From Phylloscopus collybita (taxonomy: Eukaryota; Chordata; Aves; Passeriformes; Phylloscopidae): a stretch of DNA of 64,000 nt. This document shows, one piece after another, positions 37,515-50,489 of the stretch (positions within the stretch are counted from its first letter, which is position 1; every line of letters begins with the position of its first letter). The stretch covers positions 1,740,001-1,804,000 of the forward strand of contig JAJNNQ010000002.1 in the NCBI GenBank assembly GCA_027886175.1, read 5' to 3'. A program made the translations under genes and the position numbers. The notes beneath the pieces are model-generated. The model ran no database searches and was not told the DNA's origin. It saw nothing but the letters and a program-made list of their open reading frames with translations.

Positions 37515-37632
37515 TTAACGCACTCATGAGTTTTCTGGCTTGTTCTCTCTTGATTCTTCTCCCCCATCCCAGGGGAGGGAGGGAGTGAGCACCTGCCTGG
37601 CCCTTATTTGCCAGCTTGGTTAAACCATGGCA

Positions 37633-39465
37633 CAGAAACATTCCCAAACCCTTTGCTGCTCACCTCTGGCTGTCCCATCTCCATCTACTTCCAAAAATCC
37701 GCATTTTCTCAAAACTCAGTTTAAAAAAAATAAAAAATAATAATAATAAAAAAATATATAATTCCCCTTTGAGACAACCGTAAATCAGAGGGACTGAATC
37801 AAAGCCCACACCTCCAAACCCCGGAGTGAATTTTGGCTTGGATGCGCTGGTGGGAGATGCGAAGAGCTCGGGGTCCCTCTGTGGGCAGGAGGAGAGGGAT
37901 GGAGCACGGAGCCTCCAGCAGGTCCGCAGCTCCATCTAGTGCCACACAGCTGGGGAGAGAGAGGAAAGAGACGGAAATTCTGGCAGGAAAATCTGTGAGA
38001 TGGGAAGTTAGCAAGGGTTAAAAGGGCTTGGTCTTTTGGGAGGGTTTGTATTGTCTACACAAAGCAGCTACAGGTCCTTTATTTTTATTTCCCCCTAGAG
38101 TATATTTTTATTTTACTCTTTTACTCCCCCCAGAGTTTTGGAAGGGTTAATTGATGGCTCCAAGGACTAGAGATACTCATAGAAATATTATGATATATTC
38201 CAGAGAGTTACATTTCAAAGAAAAACTATAAAAATGTAAGGACCAAACTCGAAATTACTGTTGACAGACAAAGCTTGGTTTACTGACACGCACAACAGTA
38301 ACAGATCAGCTATGTGATCTTTTTTCTGTGCCAGAAGGGCATAAAAAAAAAATCATCTTTTACTCAGCTTTCAGATCTTTTAGATCCTGAATAACGAAAG
38401 TAGATCTGTGGAAACAGTGAAGAGGTTTTTTTTTATTATTATTATTTTTTAATAAAAATGAGCCAGAAAATTTTCAACTGTCATGTGATTTATGTGTTTT
38501 CTAAATGTTGGTCTCATGTACTGTTCATGTACAATAAAAAATGATGAAGAGTTCATGCTCCACTCTATAAAAACTTATTTTTATTATTTTGTCCAGACTG
38601 CCACTTTCTCAAGAGTGACTGAAGTGGGATATTGGATTTCAATTTTTTTTTTTTGAGGGGAAAACCACTGAGGGCACACAGATTTACAGAAATCACACAT
38701 TTCATCTTCCATGAAACCACTGCAGTGTTCACAGAAGGATTTCATTTTCAGATGCTCCATATCATTATTTGCAGTGCTGTATTTGGCTCATAGATTTTGT
38801 CTTTCTGCAGCAGCAGCTGCAGACCAGGCAGAATGTCCCCAAAAAACTCAAATGAGGCCAGATGTCCATCCTTAGGCACTTGAATTATACTTTAAATAGC
38901 TGCCTGGGGAAAAGAAAAGAAGGATTATTTTATCAGATTCACTGTAGGAATAATTCCTTTTTTTTTGTTTTTACTTGGAGGGTTTCAGTGAAACTTTTGT
39001 ATAGAAAAAAGACAACATAAAAATCACACACATAAAATCAAGGTATTTTGAGGAGAGAAAAAAAAGTTACACCTATTTGGAAAATTTCTGAACTAATTTT
39101 AAAGCACAGATTAGGGTTGTTTTGGAAGTGGGGTGAGAACGAAAGGACGCTTAATTTATAATTATAGGCTGCCTTCATCTGGTGGCATTCTGCTTCCAGA
39201 ATTTGGGATTCCATGGGGAAATCATCAGTTTCCACTGCCTTCAGGTCTAGCTTTGGATATTCCATGGGAATGACATTAATACTTCGAGGCAGTAATGAGC
39301 AATGCAGAGATCACAGAGTGTCTCCTCAAATATCACCTTGTTGGTCTGGTTGCAACTGTTGGATTCAAAGCAAACACTTTTTGTGGATGTTCTACCCTTT
39401 CTCAGAAGCCCAGCCAGCAATAAAACCTAATTATCATTTTTTTTCTTATCAGGTTAATTGGTTCT
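37633..39465. other. Intergenic, no gene seen
   Basis: Slightly GC-richer at 37790-37960, otherwise AT-rich; no supported exon. Confidence 0.5.
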
Positions 39466-39722
39466 GCTCAAAGAAAACCCCAACCCAAAAGAAGAAGAAG
39501 AAGGAAAAAAACAAAAACAAAACAAAACAAAATAAAAACAAATAAACAAAAAAACAACAACAAAAAAACCCCCACAAACCCAAAACACAAAAACAAAACA
39601 AACCAACCAACAAAACAAAAAACCAACCAACCAACCAACCAAAAAAACCCCACAAAACAACAAAAAATGAAAAACAAACCCAAAAAACCCAAGAAAAAAC
39701 CCAAACCCAAGAACAAAACCCC
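39466..39722. repeat. A/C-only tract (complement of a G/T tract)
   Basis: AACC, AAAAC and CCAACC units with a few G-containing units at the left edge. Confidence 0.92.
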
Positions 39723-41879
39723 AACATCATTTGGAATTCTTTTATTTCTGACTTCATTTTGTCTGCTCTTTTCTTCATTTGTCATGGGATTCTCATTAAA
39801 ATTTATGCAGCAGCAATCTTTTAAAGAGCTGGCTTTGTACAAACATTTACCAGGTCTATAAATGTGCATTACACAGACATTACACACCCAACCCACCTTT
39901 CTGTATGAATTCCGTAACTAAGGTGAAGATTTTAATGAAGATTTAAAATCTGTCCATGTGGTTTCTATAAAGAAACCTTGTGGTTTTCTGAATGCTAATA
40001 AATCATCATTTTTCTTGCGCTTTTCTTAGCTCAAAACACCTTTCCAAGGGCTTGACTTGCCTCTGCTTTCACAGGAATGTAGCATTTATGTCCTAACACT
40101 TTTCAATATTTGGCCCCTCCTTACCTCTTCCAGCTTTGCAGAGAAATAAGGAGATAAATGAAGGTGACAAAAACATCACAGAGGGTTTGGGGGATGGTTT
40201 CTCTTTTGCAGTGTTGGAATCTACCCTGTTACCTCTGGCAATTTGGGATTTTCCATGAACTTCACTTAAAATAATTGAGGATTTCATAAAACTTAAGCAG
40301 ACTATTGTTTGAGGTTTGGGGTTTTTTGGTTCAGTGGTGTGTTGGAAGGAAAAAAGAAAACGCAACCAGGCCAACCTCAACATCTTTCCCGTTTATAAGA
40401 AACAACAGCAAGATGGAAAACCAATCCTTCCTGCACCTCCACTTCAAAAATCTCAACTCTGTGGACTCCCACGCCCTTTCCCTTTTCCTTCCCAACCAAC
40501 AGCACTGCCTCACCTCCAGTATGAAAGAACCTCAGACCACGAAGCATTGGCACATTTAACCAGCAGAAAAAGAAAAAAAGACGACCTCGCTCTTGCTGCC
40601 TCGTGTTCCATGAAATGTCTTTTTAATTATGGTGATTCTACCTTGGTAGCTTTTCCACTATAATAAGCCCTTCCCTGTCAGGAGGAGAAGCAATAATAAC
40701 AACAAGCCCTGCATCAGGAGGAAACATTTAAGCCCTCCATGCCAAGCTCGCTGCCATCTATTAATTAGTAGAGGCCAAAGGAGATGTTTTTGTCCCTCTT
40801 GGAAGAGAATTATATTTGCAGCTGATAGTTTATACCTCTTGTCATAGGAGCTGCAGAAATAACCCACTAATCACCTCGTTTCAACCTGAATTGAGGTGCT
40901 GAAGCTTCCAGGAAGAGCTCTGAGGATGTGTGCTCAGGGCAAGGATATAATCATGGGTCTTTTCAGGATTCATCTCCCTGCCCAGAAAGCAATTCCAGGG
41001 ATAAGCTACCAATGTGGAAAACTCCACTTTGCTTTCTTCATTCATCCTCGCCCACCTTCTACCTCTGTGTAATTTGATTTGCTGTTAGTATTTCCAGCCA
41101 GAACTAGATCCTGCAGCAAGTGTAAATAGGAGTGTTGTTATGTTGTTATTCCCTTAATAATATCTTGGGGGGAAAAACTCAGGGTCTCCTAATGACAAAT
41201 ATTACAATAAAACATTATTGCTCCAAGAGCTTTTACTTAAATAGCAGGATCAACCTTCAAGCCCTGAAATGTTTAAAATGAGAAAAGACATTGGTTTGTT
41301 TGTTGTTGAGTGAGGTGGTTTTTTTTGTTGTTGTTGTTTCCTGCTTTTTAAAGCTTTATAACATGAAAACCACCCTGAGAGTGGCTTTCAAAAAGGTGAA
41401 AGAGCACCACAAACAGGCAGTGATCCTTCTGAGAACACCTGGCTGATTTCCAGCAAATCTGCAGCTCAGCAGCTCCTGAAAGATATTCTGGGCTAAAATC
41501 TGTGAATGGTTTCATGACTTTTTCCATTGGTCAGTCGCTTTCAGCACAATGCTTTAGGCTCAGCTGGTCACATTTGGGTGCCTGTGGATCCATTCGGCCC
41601 TAGAAATTGATACTGACTGCAAAAAGGAGATGTTCGTTAAGGATGGTGTCTGATTTCATATTTTTTTATCTGTTTGCACCATTGTCATCCTGGATTTCTG
41701 ATACTTCAATGGTCCTGCTTGGAAATCTTGACTCTCCTCACAGATTAGAGGATTTTTTTTTTTTTTTTCACCACATTATTGCAGGGATTTTGTGATCTTG
41801 TTTTCTGATTTCATTTTTCACAAATATTTTCCCTGGGAAAGAAGAAAATTCGGGGAAATAACCATCTTTCATGAATTCA

Positions 41880-41893
41880 CACACACACACACA
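41880..41893. repeat. Short (CA)n microsatellite
   Basis: A run of about seven to eight CA units. A short GT run also occurs near 63963. Confidence 0.8.
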
Positions 41894-42650
41894 AAAAGGG
41901 CCAAATATTGAAATAATCACTGCAATTTTTGCACCAGAAAACCAAAAGAGTAAGCAAAGTTGATGTGATCAGAGCATGTAAAGGTACCACGTGCCTGAAG
42001 CTTCAAGTCACAGTTATTCTGTCAGTATGCAAGAATTATTCACCAGTGTTTCAAATAATTCATCTGGGAGAATTAAAATCTCTTTATACAAAAATAACTA
42101 TCAGGAAAAGGGGATCAGTGAATCTGTAGAAATGACGAACTGCTCAGCTCAGAAAACTCTCTGTTAAAAATATAAATGGAATTATCCCTTTTCAAGAGGA
42201 AGTTTATGGGTTTATGTGTTCTGGCCTGACTACTATAACTCCAGAGTTTTTCTTACAGTTTTTGACATTCTGGTGGAGAGAGAAGAGGAAGGCAAACAAA
42301 ACTGTCTTTAAAATACAAGGAATTTTTGACAAAGGAATTTAACACAATAGGATCTTTGAAGAAGCAAAGCCTTTAAATCTCAAAGTTTCCCCTGTTTCAT
42401 GGAACATTTATTCCTGCTCTCCTGGGTGTAAATCAGGTGTAACACTGAGTTAGTTTTGCTGTACATTCTGTTTGTGAGTTTTTCAGTATAGATTAGTCCT
42501 AAGGCTGATGTGGTTTTCATCCAGCTATTTGTATTGAGGTTTTACAGTAAGAATTTTCTCACATTATTCAACACCCTATAGTATTACACTGCAGGAAGTT
42601 GGCTCATTCTCTGATTATAATTGTGTAATACACTCACTATTGCACTGTTC

Positions 42651-42826
42651 TCTAAAAAAACCCCAAAACCCACAAACAAACAAACACACAAACAACGCCC
42701 CCCCCAAAAAAAACCAAAAAACCCCCACAAAAACCCACAAAAAACAACCCCCCAAAACCAAAACAGAACAAAAACAAACAAACAAAAGCAACCAAAAAAC
42801 CCCAAACCAAACAAAACAAAACCCCA
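42651..42826. repeat. A/C-only tract
   Basis: AAAACCC, CAAACAAA and C-run units; very few G. Confidence 0.92.
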
Positions 42827-44072
42827 CCACTTTGCGGCTGAATTCCCTGGTTTTGGTTTTGATTTTAATGCCAGAGACTGATGGACCTCCTGTTTTCATG
42901 AGGTAATTACATTTCTGGGCAAATACCAGTGCTCTGATGACCACAGCCTGATCTGGAAGACCTACAAGAAAGTTTCATCCCTGTAAGACCAGATTCTGTC
43001 CCATTTGAGGGCTCTGACTCAGAAATCTTTACTTACAGTATTTTGCCCTCTGAGAAACGGAATCAATTATTTTTCCCCTATGTATAACTTGCAGTGCTTG
43101 GCCTTGAGCTCACCGAGCTTCCCTCGTGGGAAAGCTTTTGGTTCCTGTTATGATTTCCTTTTTCTTTCATTCTCCTTTTACAAAGTGCCAACACTCAGAA
43201 TAATGAGTCTCCAGTGAGCAGATCACATAAAGGATTTATCTGTTGGATCCCTTTTAAAAGTGTAGGCAGTTGAATAAAGGATGTGGTTGGCCTAATGGTA
43301 AAATGAACATTGGTAAATGGTAAAATAAAAACCAGAAAATTTTCATGATGATGTTTAAGTGTCCCCCCTTTTCTTCTTTCATTATAAATAAAAGATGGCT
43401 TAAGAATTTCAGGTGTACATACATACAACATAAAACTTGAAGAAGGAAAGAAGAACCTCATTCTTTCTAGGATCAGGGATGAATGGATGAAGGAGTGAAT
43501 CAGTGAGGAACGATGGTTGATGATACATCAGACTTGTGTCTGTATTTACTTCAATTTAAATATTCTACTTTTTAAAAAATATCAGGTATTTTTAAAAAGT
43601 TGGAGTGTTTACATCTTGCAATCTTGCTCTGTGTGCAATCTTTAGCTAATCAAAAGGCAATCAGTCGTTAGCTAATTGTTCTCTTAGATGGCTTTATGCA
43701 CACTGTCCCATGACTATTAAGAAATTGGCCCTTCCAAATTTCCCAACTATCCCAACTTCCCAGAGTTTGGGGTTTGGGTTAAACTGAGCAAAGTGTGATA
43801 TTTCCATGAAGCTGAGAGTCTAGGGAGCAATGCAAAAAAGGTTGTGTTGAATGACAGGAGGAACTGGAACACACCAAGAACTTTCTTTTTGTTCTTCAGA
43901 GAAAATAGTGGTGGAAAGAGTCTTCTGTTTATTGTTCAGAGCAAGGTTTGTCTCATCAGTAACAGAGCTGAGCACGTTTCCTTATGGTTAAGGTGAAGGG
44001 TAACACAGGAAGGCACAGAAACAACTCATCTCCCAACATTTTTGGCAGCACAGCACTCTGGTTTCCCACCAG

Positions 44073-44423
44073 TGTTGTCTGGGTTTTTTCTGTTCTCCTC
44101 TGTCTCTTTAAGAAGTTTTTCTAAAGTTTTTCTATTTCAGCCTTCTGTATTTACCTTTTGCAATGGAGTCTCTCTCTCTCATGATTTTACATAAACAACC
44201 TTTTTGTTATTGTAACTGTCTGTCCATGTTTACATTCTTCTCATAAGGAGACTGTTGATGGACTGTTGGGTTGACCAGTGTGGTTGAAGAGGAAGATTTT
44301 CTTCCTCCAATCCATGATCACTGTTAGAATTCTATAAATGTTGAAGTCTGTAAATAAACCTGCCCTTTTTTTGCTTGGACATCTCAGTGTGTGAGTGTTG
44401 TTTCTTTGTGTCATGTTTTGACA
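44073..44423 (+). mobile_element. Solo LTR (ERVK-like), 351 bp, with perfect 6-bp target duplication
   Basis: Starts TGTTGTCTGG and ends GTTTTGACA. It is flanked by CACCAG (44067-44072 and 44424-44429). A 6-bp duplication is typical of betaretrovirus-like (ERVK) elements. A TATA box, tataaa, lies at 44333-44338 and the polyadenylation signal aataaa at 44353-44358, followed by a T/G-rich tail, which fixes + orientation. It is unrelated to the TGTCTTGG family. Confidence 0.75.
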
Positions 44424-44429
44424 CACCAG

Positions 44430-45239
44430 CAGGAAAGTTCTGGAGGTCCCACAGATCTCCTACGTCAGCTCTTGTCACAAATCTGCTGTTTTATCACCTT
44501 CCCTCCTAGAGTGGTTTCAATCCATGTTTGTATTGCCATCCATCTTTAAAATCACCACAGAAACTGCATTCTCTTAGTAGTTTTACCACACCCAGAAAAG
44601 CTAAGGATGAACTTTGTGATCCTTTACCTGTTCTGACCTCTTCAATAAGGGAGTCACAATGTGCCTGTAGTCATGGTCATAAATCCCTTCTTATTGTGAG
44701 TCCAACCATAAATAATGGAAGATTTATTTGTGTGCTTCATAATAATATGCAGAAATGCAACAAGCAAGAAACAAAAATCTTATGGCAATCTTGTCTCAGC
44801 AGAGGACTTTTTTTTTTTTTTTCCTCTATATGAAATTAAAGAGTTTACTTTAAATAGAGGAAGGGAAATCTTCCACCAGATGATACAAATACACAAGAAG
44901 CTCCGTGTCCTGAGGAAAAACAGACTGGGATGATGTGGACAATAGGTTCAGGTAAGGAGTTCAGGTAAAGAGGAAAATAGGTTCTGATAAAGGAAGCCAG
45001 GCTTTGCAATTCAATTCATCTTTGAGAAACACATGGCAAGGGATTCCTCTTGCTAAAGGTGAATGTGAAAAGTCAGCCAAAATCAGATACCTTGTCTGGC
45101 TGGGATTTATCTTATTTGATTTCAGGGCTTGACTCATTTCTCCACACAAAGGAATCTGGTTCCCTTTGTCCAGGCAGCCTTGACCTGCCTTGCCTTCAGT
45201 GTCTCTGTGTCATAGCTGGCAGCTCTGACAGTGTTAGAT
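44430..45239. other. Intergenic, no gene or repeat recognised
   Basis: Unique-looking DNA between the 351-bp LTR and a long CR1 fragment. Confidence 0.5.
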
Positions 45240-45625
45240 CAGGGAATCACAAACTGGGGAAGGTTGGAAGGGAGATTGGAAGTGTCTGGTCCAACTTCCT
45301 GCTCCAGCAGGGTCTCCCAGAGCAGGTTACTCAGGATTGTGTCCAGATTGCTTTTGAATATCTCCAGTGAGGGACACTCCACGTCCTGCCTGGACAACCC
45401 AGGGCTTGGTCACTGCACAGGGAAGAAGTTCTTCCTCATGTTCAGGTGGAACTTCTTGGGCATCAGTTCCTGCCCGTTCCTCCTGTGCCATTGCTGGGGC
45501 CCAGGGGCCAGAGCCTGACCTAACTTCTGACCCCTCACTGCAAATACTGAAACTCACAGATGTTTATATTCTATTATAAAGCATCTTAATTGGTTATGGT
45601 CTCCTCTTATTGGGAAACACAACTG
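45240..45625 (-). mobile_element. CR1 LINE 3-prime fragment, long
   Basis: 'gaatcacaaactggggaagg', 'tctggtccaacttcctgctc', 'agcagggtctcccagagcag', 'ggacactccacgtcctgcct' and 'gggaagaagttcttcctcat' are a reversed CR1 tail and 3-prime region. The inner end fades near 45625. Confidence 0.85.
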
Positions 45626-46340
45626 AGCCTTGAGGTGTGTGAATTTGTGCAGGATCTTGGCCCATACCCTCGATGGAGTCTAAGGAACCATTCAGTGGAC
45701 TAAACTAGAAGGTTCCATTTTAGGCAATTTCCGACCCCAAAGGAAGCTGAAACACCCAGCTTGCATCTGGACACCAACATGTAAATGTCTAAACTTCCCA
45801 ATGTCTTTAACAAACTCCACCTCACAGCTGCCTTTGAAGTCACTAAAAGAGAGGGGATGGCTTTGGACTCAAGGTCTCCTACCACAACACAACACAACAT
45901 AAAGGAGGTTCTAACAGGAACTGGAATTCTGACAAATTACCTTAGGTTGGTGATTAATCACAGTGGGAGTTCAGTTTTCCAGCCTGCATTAGGCATTCAT
46001 AACCCAACCTGTGAAGTGTGTGTAATTTCATCCCCCAAGCAAACATCCAGAGCTGAACTCTCATCCTTCCCTTCTTTCAGAGATGGTGGTGGAGGGGAGC
46101 ACACCCTGAGGAAATTATTGTCTTGTCCTCCATGGACATCCAAATTCTGTCAGGCATTCAGCAGCATGACTGTGAAAATAACCCAGAATGATCAGTTCAC
46201 ATTTCCATTCTTAATGTCTGAAATTGGGTGGGATGAGTACTGCTGCAGAGGGGGTGAGGTGAATCCCCTCTGCAGTCATTGGAGAAATTGGGATAATCAA
46301 AGGAAAAAGCCTGGAAAAATGATGTCCTTTTGGTGATGGG

Positions 46341-46512
46341 GGCCTGGCACAGGTTCCCAGAGAAGCCCTGGAACCCTGGAAGTGTCCAAGGCCAGGTTGG
46401 ATGGGGCTCGGAGCAACCTGGGATGGTGGAAGGTGTCCCTGCCCATGGCAGGGGGTGGAATGAGATGAGTTTCAAGATTCCTCCAACCCAAACCATCCTG
46501 GAATTCCATGAC
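46341..46512 (+). mobile_element. CR1 LINE 3-prime fragment
   Basis: 'ggcacaggttcccagagaag', 'ccaaggccaggttggatggg', 'tgcccatggcagggggtgga' and 'ccaacccaaaccatcctgga' in CR1 order on the + strand. Confidence 0.87.
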
Positions 46513-47015
46513 TCTCTCTTTTAAACATAAAAGAAGCAAATATACACCAGTATACACCAGTAATTAGACTGCTGTGCTGTTAAAAACAGGTTATTCTTGT
46601 TTTTCCCAAATTCAATTTTATAGGCTCAATCTATACCTAGGACAAACATGAATATTTTTTTGGCCCCTAGACAGGGAGCAAGCTTAGTCTTAAACCTGCA
46701 TTTTAATGAATAAAAATCAGGGTTGTTCTCCTCCTCTTGAAAAAGAAACAGAATTGAAATCGAGTTGAAGTGGCCAGAGGAAAACAAGAAAACCAATGAA
46801 TAATACAATGCATAAAACAATTTCTGAGGACAGGAACAGCTGGTCTGTCAACTCTTTAAGAGACTATTAATAGGAATGAAGATTTCTTTGTGTGTCACTG
46901 GGAAAAGTAACTTCCCTTCGGCTGGAAAAAAAAATAACTTGATTATTCTTGAATAAAATACAATGGAAGTAGAGAAGGGATTGCTGACAGATTTGTTGTT
47001 TTCTGTGGTTTTTGT

Positions 47016-47016
<1 letters not shown>

Positions 47017-47058
<42 letters not shown>
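47017..47058. repeat. Poly-T, 42 nt
   Basis: Uninterrupted T run. Confidence 0.97.
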
Positions 47059-48237
47059 CAAGTAGAAATGCTGAAAAGATTAAAGGAGTTTATTTTTAAA
47101 AGAGTTAAATAATATGTTTGTGGAAGGCGAGTACAAACCAGATCTGTTTTTCAAATTTGCAAAGCGCCTTAGATACTTGGGTGAAATTGAGTTTACAGAT
47201 CAAAACAGGTAGGACAGAATCCACATAATCCTAGGGTCTGTGATTTCTGCCTTTATTTTGGAGGTGTCCCTGGGGTCAGGCTAAGGACCAGGAACAGAAT
47301 ATGGGCACAGATGGAGTCAGAGCCCCAGGACACGGCAGGAGTTCAATTTTATCCAAGAAGAACAGTAAGGAGATAACACAGGGAGGGTTTACAGAGAACA
47401 TCAACTGGACAAATTATCCTCATTCAGCTCCAAGCACTTGTCTGATATTTAGTGCCTTCCCTTTTTAGTATCTCAAACCCAGCTCTTCGCCTTCATTTGT
47501 TTTATTTTCCTCCTCTCACCCCTCTGCCTCAAACACCCCACAGAGACCACTCTCAGGAATAAAACCTCCAGCCTTGTTTTATACCCTCCTTTTTTTATTA
47601 TTTTTTTTTAAATACCATGAAGTTCTGCTGTTAATTACATTCACAATCTGTTTCTCAGTAACACCGTGTTCTGCCTGAGCACTGAGTTATGTACCTTCTG
47701 TAATTGCAGCCTCCTTCTCCTAATCCCAGGGCTTTTTGTTTTGCATTTTTAGTCAGATTTATCAAAAGATTGTTCAGAAATGTCAATAAATTCACCTTTG
47801 TGTTCTGGCTGATGGCTCATGCTGCAGTGTGGGGCAGGGACACCCTATTTTCCAGCCAGAGGAAGTGCTGGTGGAGGAAATTCAGGTGCATTTCAGGAAG
47901 ATTTTTTTATTGTGAAAAACCCATTTTCAGGTAGCATATGGTACCAAAACCCTGTTCTCCAGCTTCCACAAAGGTGCTCAGCAGCTCAGCAAATGTCAAG
48001 TAATTTTCATTAAATGGCACCAATTGATTCAGAATATCCATGAGGGGGATTAGGAGGAATCTCAGGTCTGCTGCCTCATTGATTAAGTTTCATACCCACA
48101 CTATGGCTTGTTATTGTTAACAAGAGGACGTTTTTATGCACATCTGTTGTATTCTGAGCCCAGGCTGATGTTGTGGAGCAGCAGGAAAACAGAAAAAAAA
48201 ATCTTATTTTTGATTAGTTTTCCTGTAATTCTTGGAG

Positions 48238-48350
48238 AAAAAAAAAATACAAAAAAACCCCCACAAAAAATAAACTAACCAAACAAACAACAAAAAAACC
48301 CAAAACAACAACAACAACAACAACAAAAAAAAACCCACAAAAACATAACC
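48238..48350. repeat. A/C-rich tract with (CAA)n
   Basis: AAAAACCC units and about six CAA units. Confidence 0.88.
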
Positions 48351-50015
48351 AAACTTGGTTAGAGGCAGCTCATCAGGCAAGGACCTGCTTTGTGACAAAA
48401 AGTATCAAAATGCATTGGAGCATATGAAAATATTATAAGAAATCAGTATGATTTCTTTCCTGCGTTATTTCATTATTGGATATTTGGGTACACACAGAGA
48501 AACAGCAAAGAGTGAAATGAATAAAGCAAATTAATGCGATGAACAGAAATCAGTTTTTTGATTAAATAAGGTTTCAAGGATCTGTTTAAAGTAATGAAGG
48601 GATGTAAGAAGACTGAGGAAATCAGAGACTTTAATATAGGTGAGGTTTATAACATTAACTACAGCAAGATGTTACAAAAACCCAATAAAATCAGGCTTGA
48701 TTTCCTTATTAGGATGGAAAAATATTCTTGCAAGAGGAATTTCCAGCTAATTAATTTAAGTCTCAAGGATGGGAATGTGGACTGCTTTTTTGATCAGCTG
48801 GAGATGAGACAGGAAAAGCAGATGGAGGAGAGAAAACGTATGAGAAAGCAAAATATTGAGAGACTGCTCCATCAAGCAATGCCTTCTCCTAAAAACTGCT
48901 TGCAAATACTCATGTCAAAAAACTATGTTAAAAAAAAAAGTACAAAAAAAAAAAAAAAAAAAGTGATTCACGCTTGGGTTTGCTCCAAGCTGGTTGTGAT
49001 GACCTTAAAAACCTCATTTAAGTGACCTTCAAGGAATTCAGTAATAGAATCCAGGTGAAATATTGGAGGCTGGAACGCCACACGTGTCCCCTCAGTGGCA
49101 CTTTCGTGTTTACAGCAAGGCTCCTGAGAGCAATTCCCTTTGAAACACGAATTCCTGAGCTACAGGGCTGTGAAATTTGAGCTGTGAGGGCAGAGGGTTG
49201 GGGCCAGAGCTCTCTCTCCTGACCCAAATTGCTCTGTTGTTCTCTGATCTTGGACATTTGAGTTGGTTGAATGAAGTTCAGCAGGGATTATGAACTGTTC
49301 CTGTCCTGGGGGTGTTTGATAGGGCTGCACTTGGCATTTTTCTTTGCATTAGAAGTAGGAACTGCCTGACACCCTGTGTTGCCTGCCTTGTAGTGGGATT
49401 CTAAAAATTATTCCAGTGTGACAGGAACCACCTTGCTGACTAGGGAAAGTGGCCACAGGTTAAATTTATCCATTACAGACAGGGGAAAAGTCAAAATCAG
49501 ACTTTTTTTTTTTTTTTTTAAAGTCTATTTTCTCACAAATCTGATTTTTGGACTAACTTGAGCTGTGCAGGTCAGGGATCAGATGCCATTTTTTCAGTAA
49601 TGAAAGACAAACATAGAAAAGAGAAGATAAAATGAGAATTTGGCTGCAAATGTTATTTATTGTATATCTGAAATATTTAGGTGGAGGTTGAAAACCAGAC
49701 GCAGGACTTGTAGGAGAGCTGTACACCTCTGGACAAAGCTGCAGAAATAAATATTTCCTCTAATGGCATTGAATACTTATTTTGGGATAGCTTTAGCAAG
49801 CCCTGAATGTCCTCTGACTGTCCAGAACTTGTGTGCTTAACACCACTGGGAAATAATGAATGATAAACAGGATATGAAACAACACTCCAGTCTTATCAAG
49901 GAAAACTGCTTTTGTCATCTTCATCATTTTAGTTCTCCCAGGTCCTGAAAACAGCTCAGTGCAATGTTCAATGGGAGAAAATCCAGAACTGGTGCCTGGG
50001 TCCTATGAACCTTGA

Positions 50016-50018
<3 letters not shown>

Positions 50019-50054
<36 letters not shown>
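50019..50054. repeat. Poly-T, 36 nt
   Basis: Uninterrupted T run about 430 bp before the pyrimidine minisatellite. Confidence 0.97.
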
Positions 50055-50059
<5 letters not shown>

Positions 50060-50489
50060 TATTTTATTTTTTTCCCAAGAAATTTCATCTATAGGCAAGA
50101 AAAACTTTAGGTTTCTGAGCACCAGGAAATAAACCTGAGCTCAGGACATCTTTGTGACACAGGGGCCACAAAGATCTTGTTCAAGCTGTGAGGAAATTCT
50201 GTCATTGCACAAAAAATCCCATCTGAGAGGAAGGGGATGCCAAATCCCAGAAACTCCATCTCTGAGAGCCCCAAAGGGAATCCCACTCTGTCAGACCCAC
50301 CCTGACCACAGATCCTTGCAAAACCAGCAGCCACACTCCTGGCCCTGTCAGCAGAGAACTGAACAGAGAATTTCTGCTTCCAAAACCACCCTGAAACCCA
50401 CACTGCTGTCCCAGCTCCCTGCTTTGCAGATGGGAGACCAGACAGGGGCCTGGAGCTGAATCCAATACCCCCGGGGGATGCTGGAGAAT

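Larger units (their letters stand above)
36061..37632 (+). mobile_element. Avian ERV LTR split by about 1 kb of inserted sequence
   Basis: The 5-prime part (36061 to about 36533) reads 'tgttgggtctgtctgggac' onward to a 'tattaaacagtctt' poly(A) region (attaaa 36513-36518). The 3-prime part (about 37515-37632) continues the same LTR type with 'tgagttttctggcttg', a 'ctcccccatcccagggga' block and 'ggttaaaccatggca'. The two halves match, from memory, one avian ERVL-type LTR consensus. I see no exact target duplication at the outer ends (caggg / cagaa, only partial). The 5-prime part holds a 39-bp perfect duplication, period 41 bp (36308-36346, 36349-36387). Confidence 0.6.
39723..44066. other. Intergenic, no gene seen
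   Basis: Two low-complexity tracts only (the A/C tract at 42651 and the short CA run). Confidence 0.5.
46513..50489. other. Intergenic upstream of the receptor gene, no gene seen
   Basis: Holds poly-T runs and the A/C tract at 48238. A 143-residue frame at 48594-49025 with a Glu/Arg/Lys-rich stretch ends in a poly-A-derived lysine run. It has no known match I can recall and is not called. Confidence 0.45.

Noticed and set aside
45785..46336. A 183-residue open frame
   Set aside because: No family resemblance, no splice or promoter context, and it ends at a CR1 fragment. Chance frame.
48594..49025. A 143-residue open frame with a charged, coiled-coil-like stretch and a downstream A run, possibly a retrocopy
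   Set aside because: No recognisable parent protein, and no target duplication was found. The lysine end is an A run. Left uncalled; a protein search would decide.
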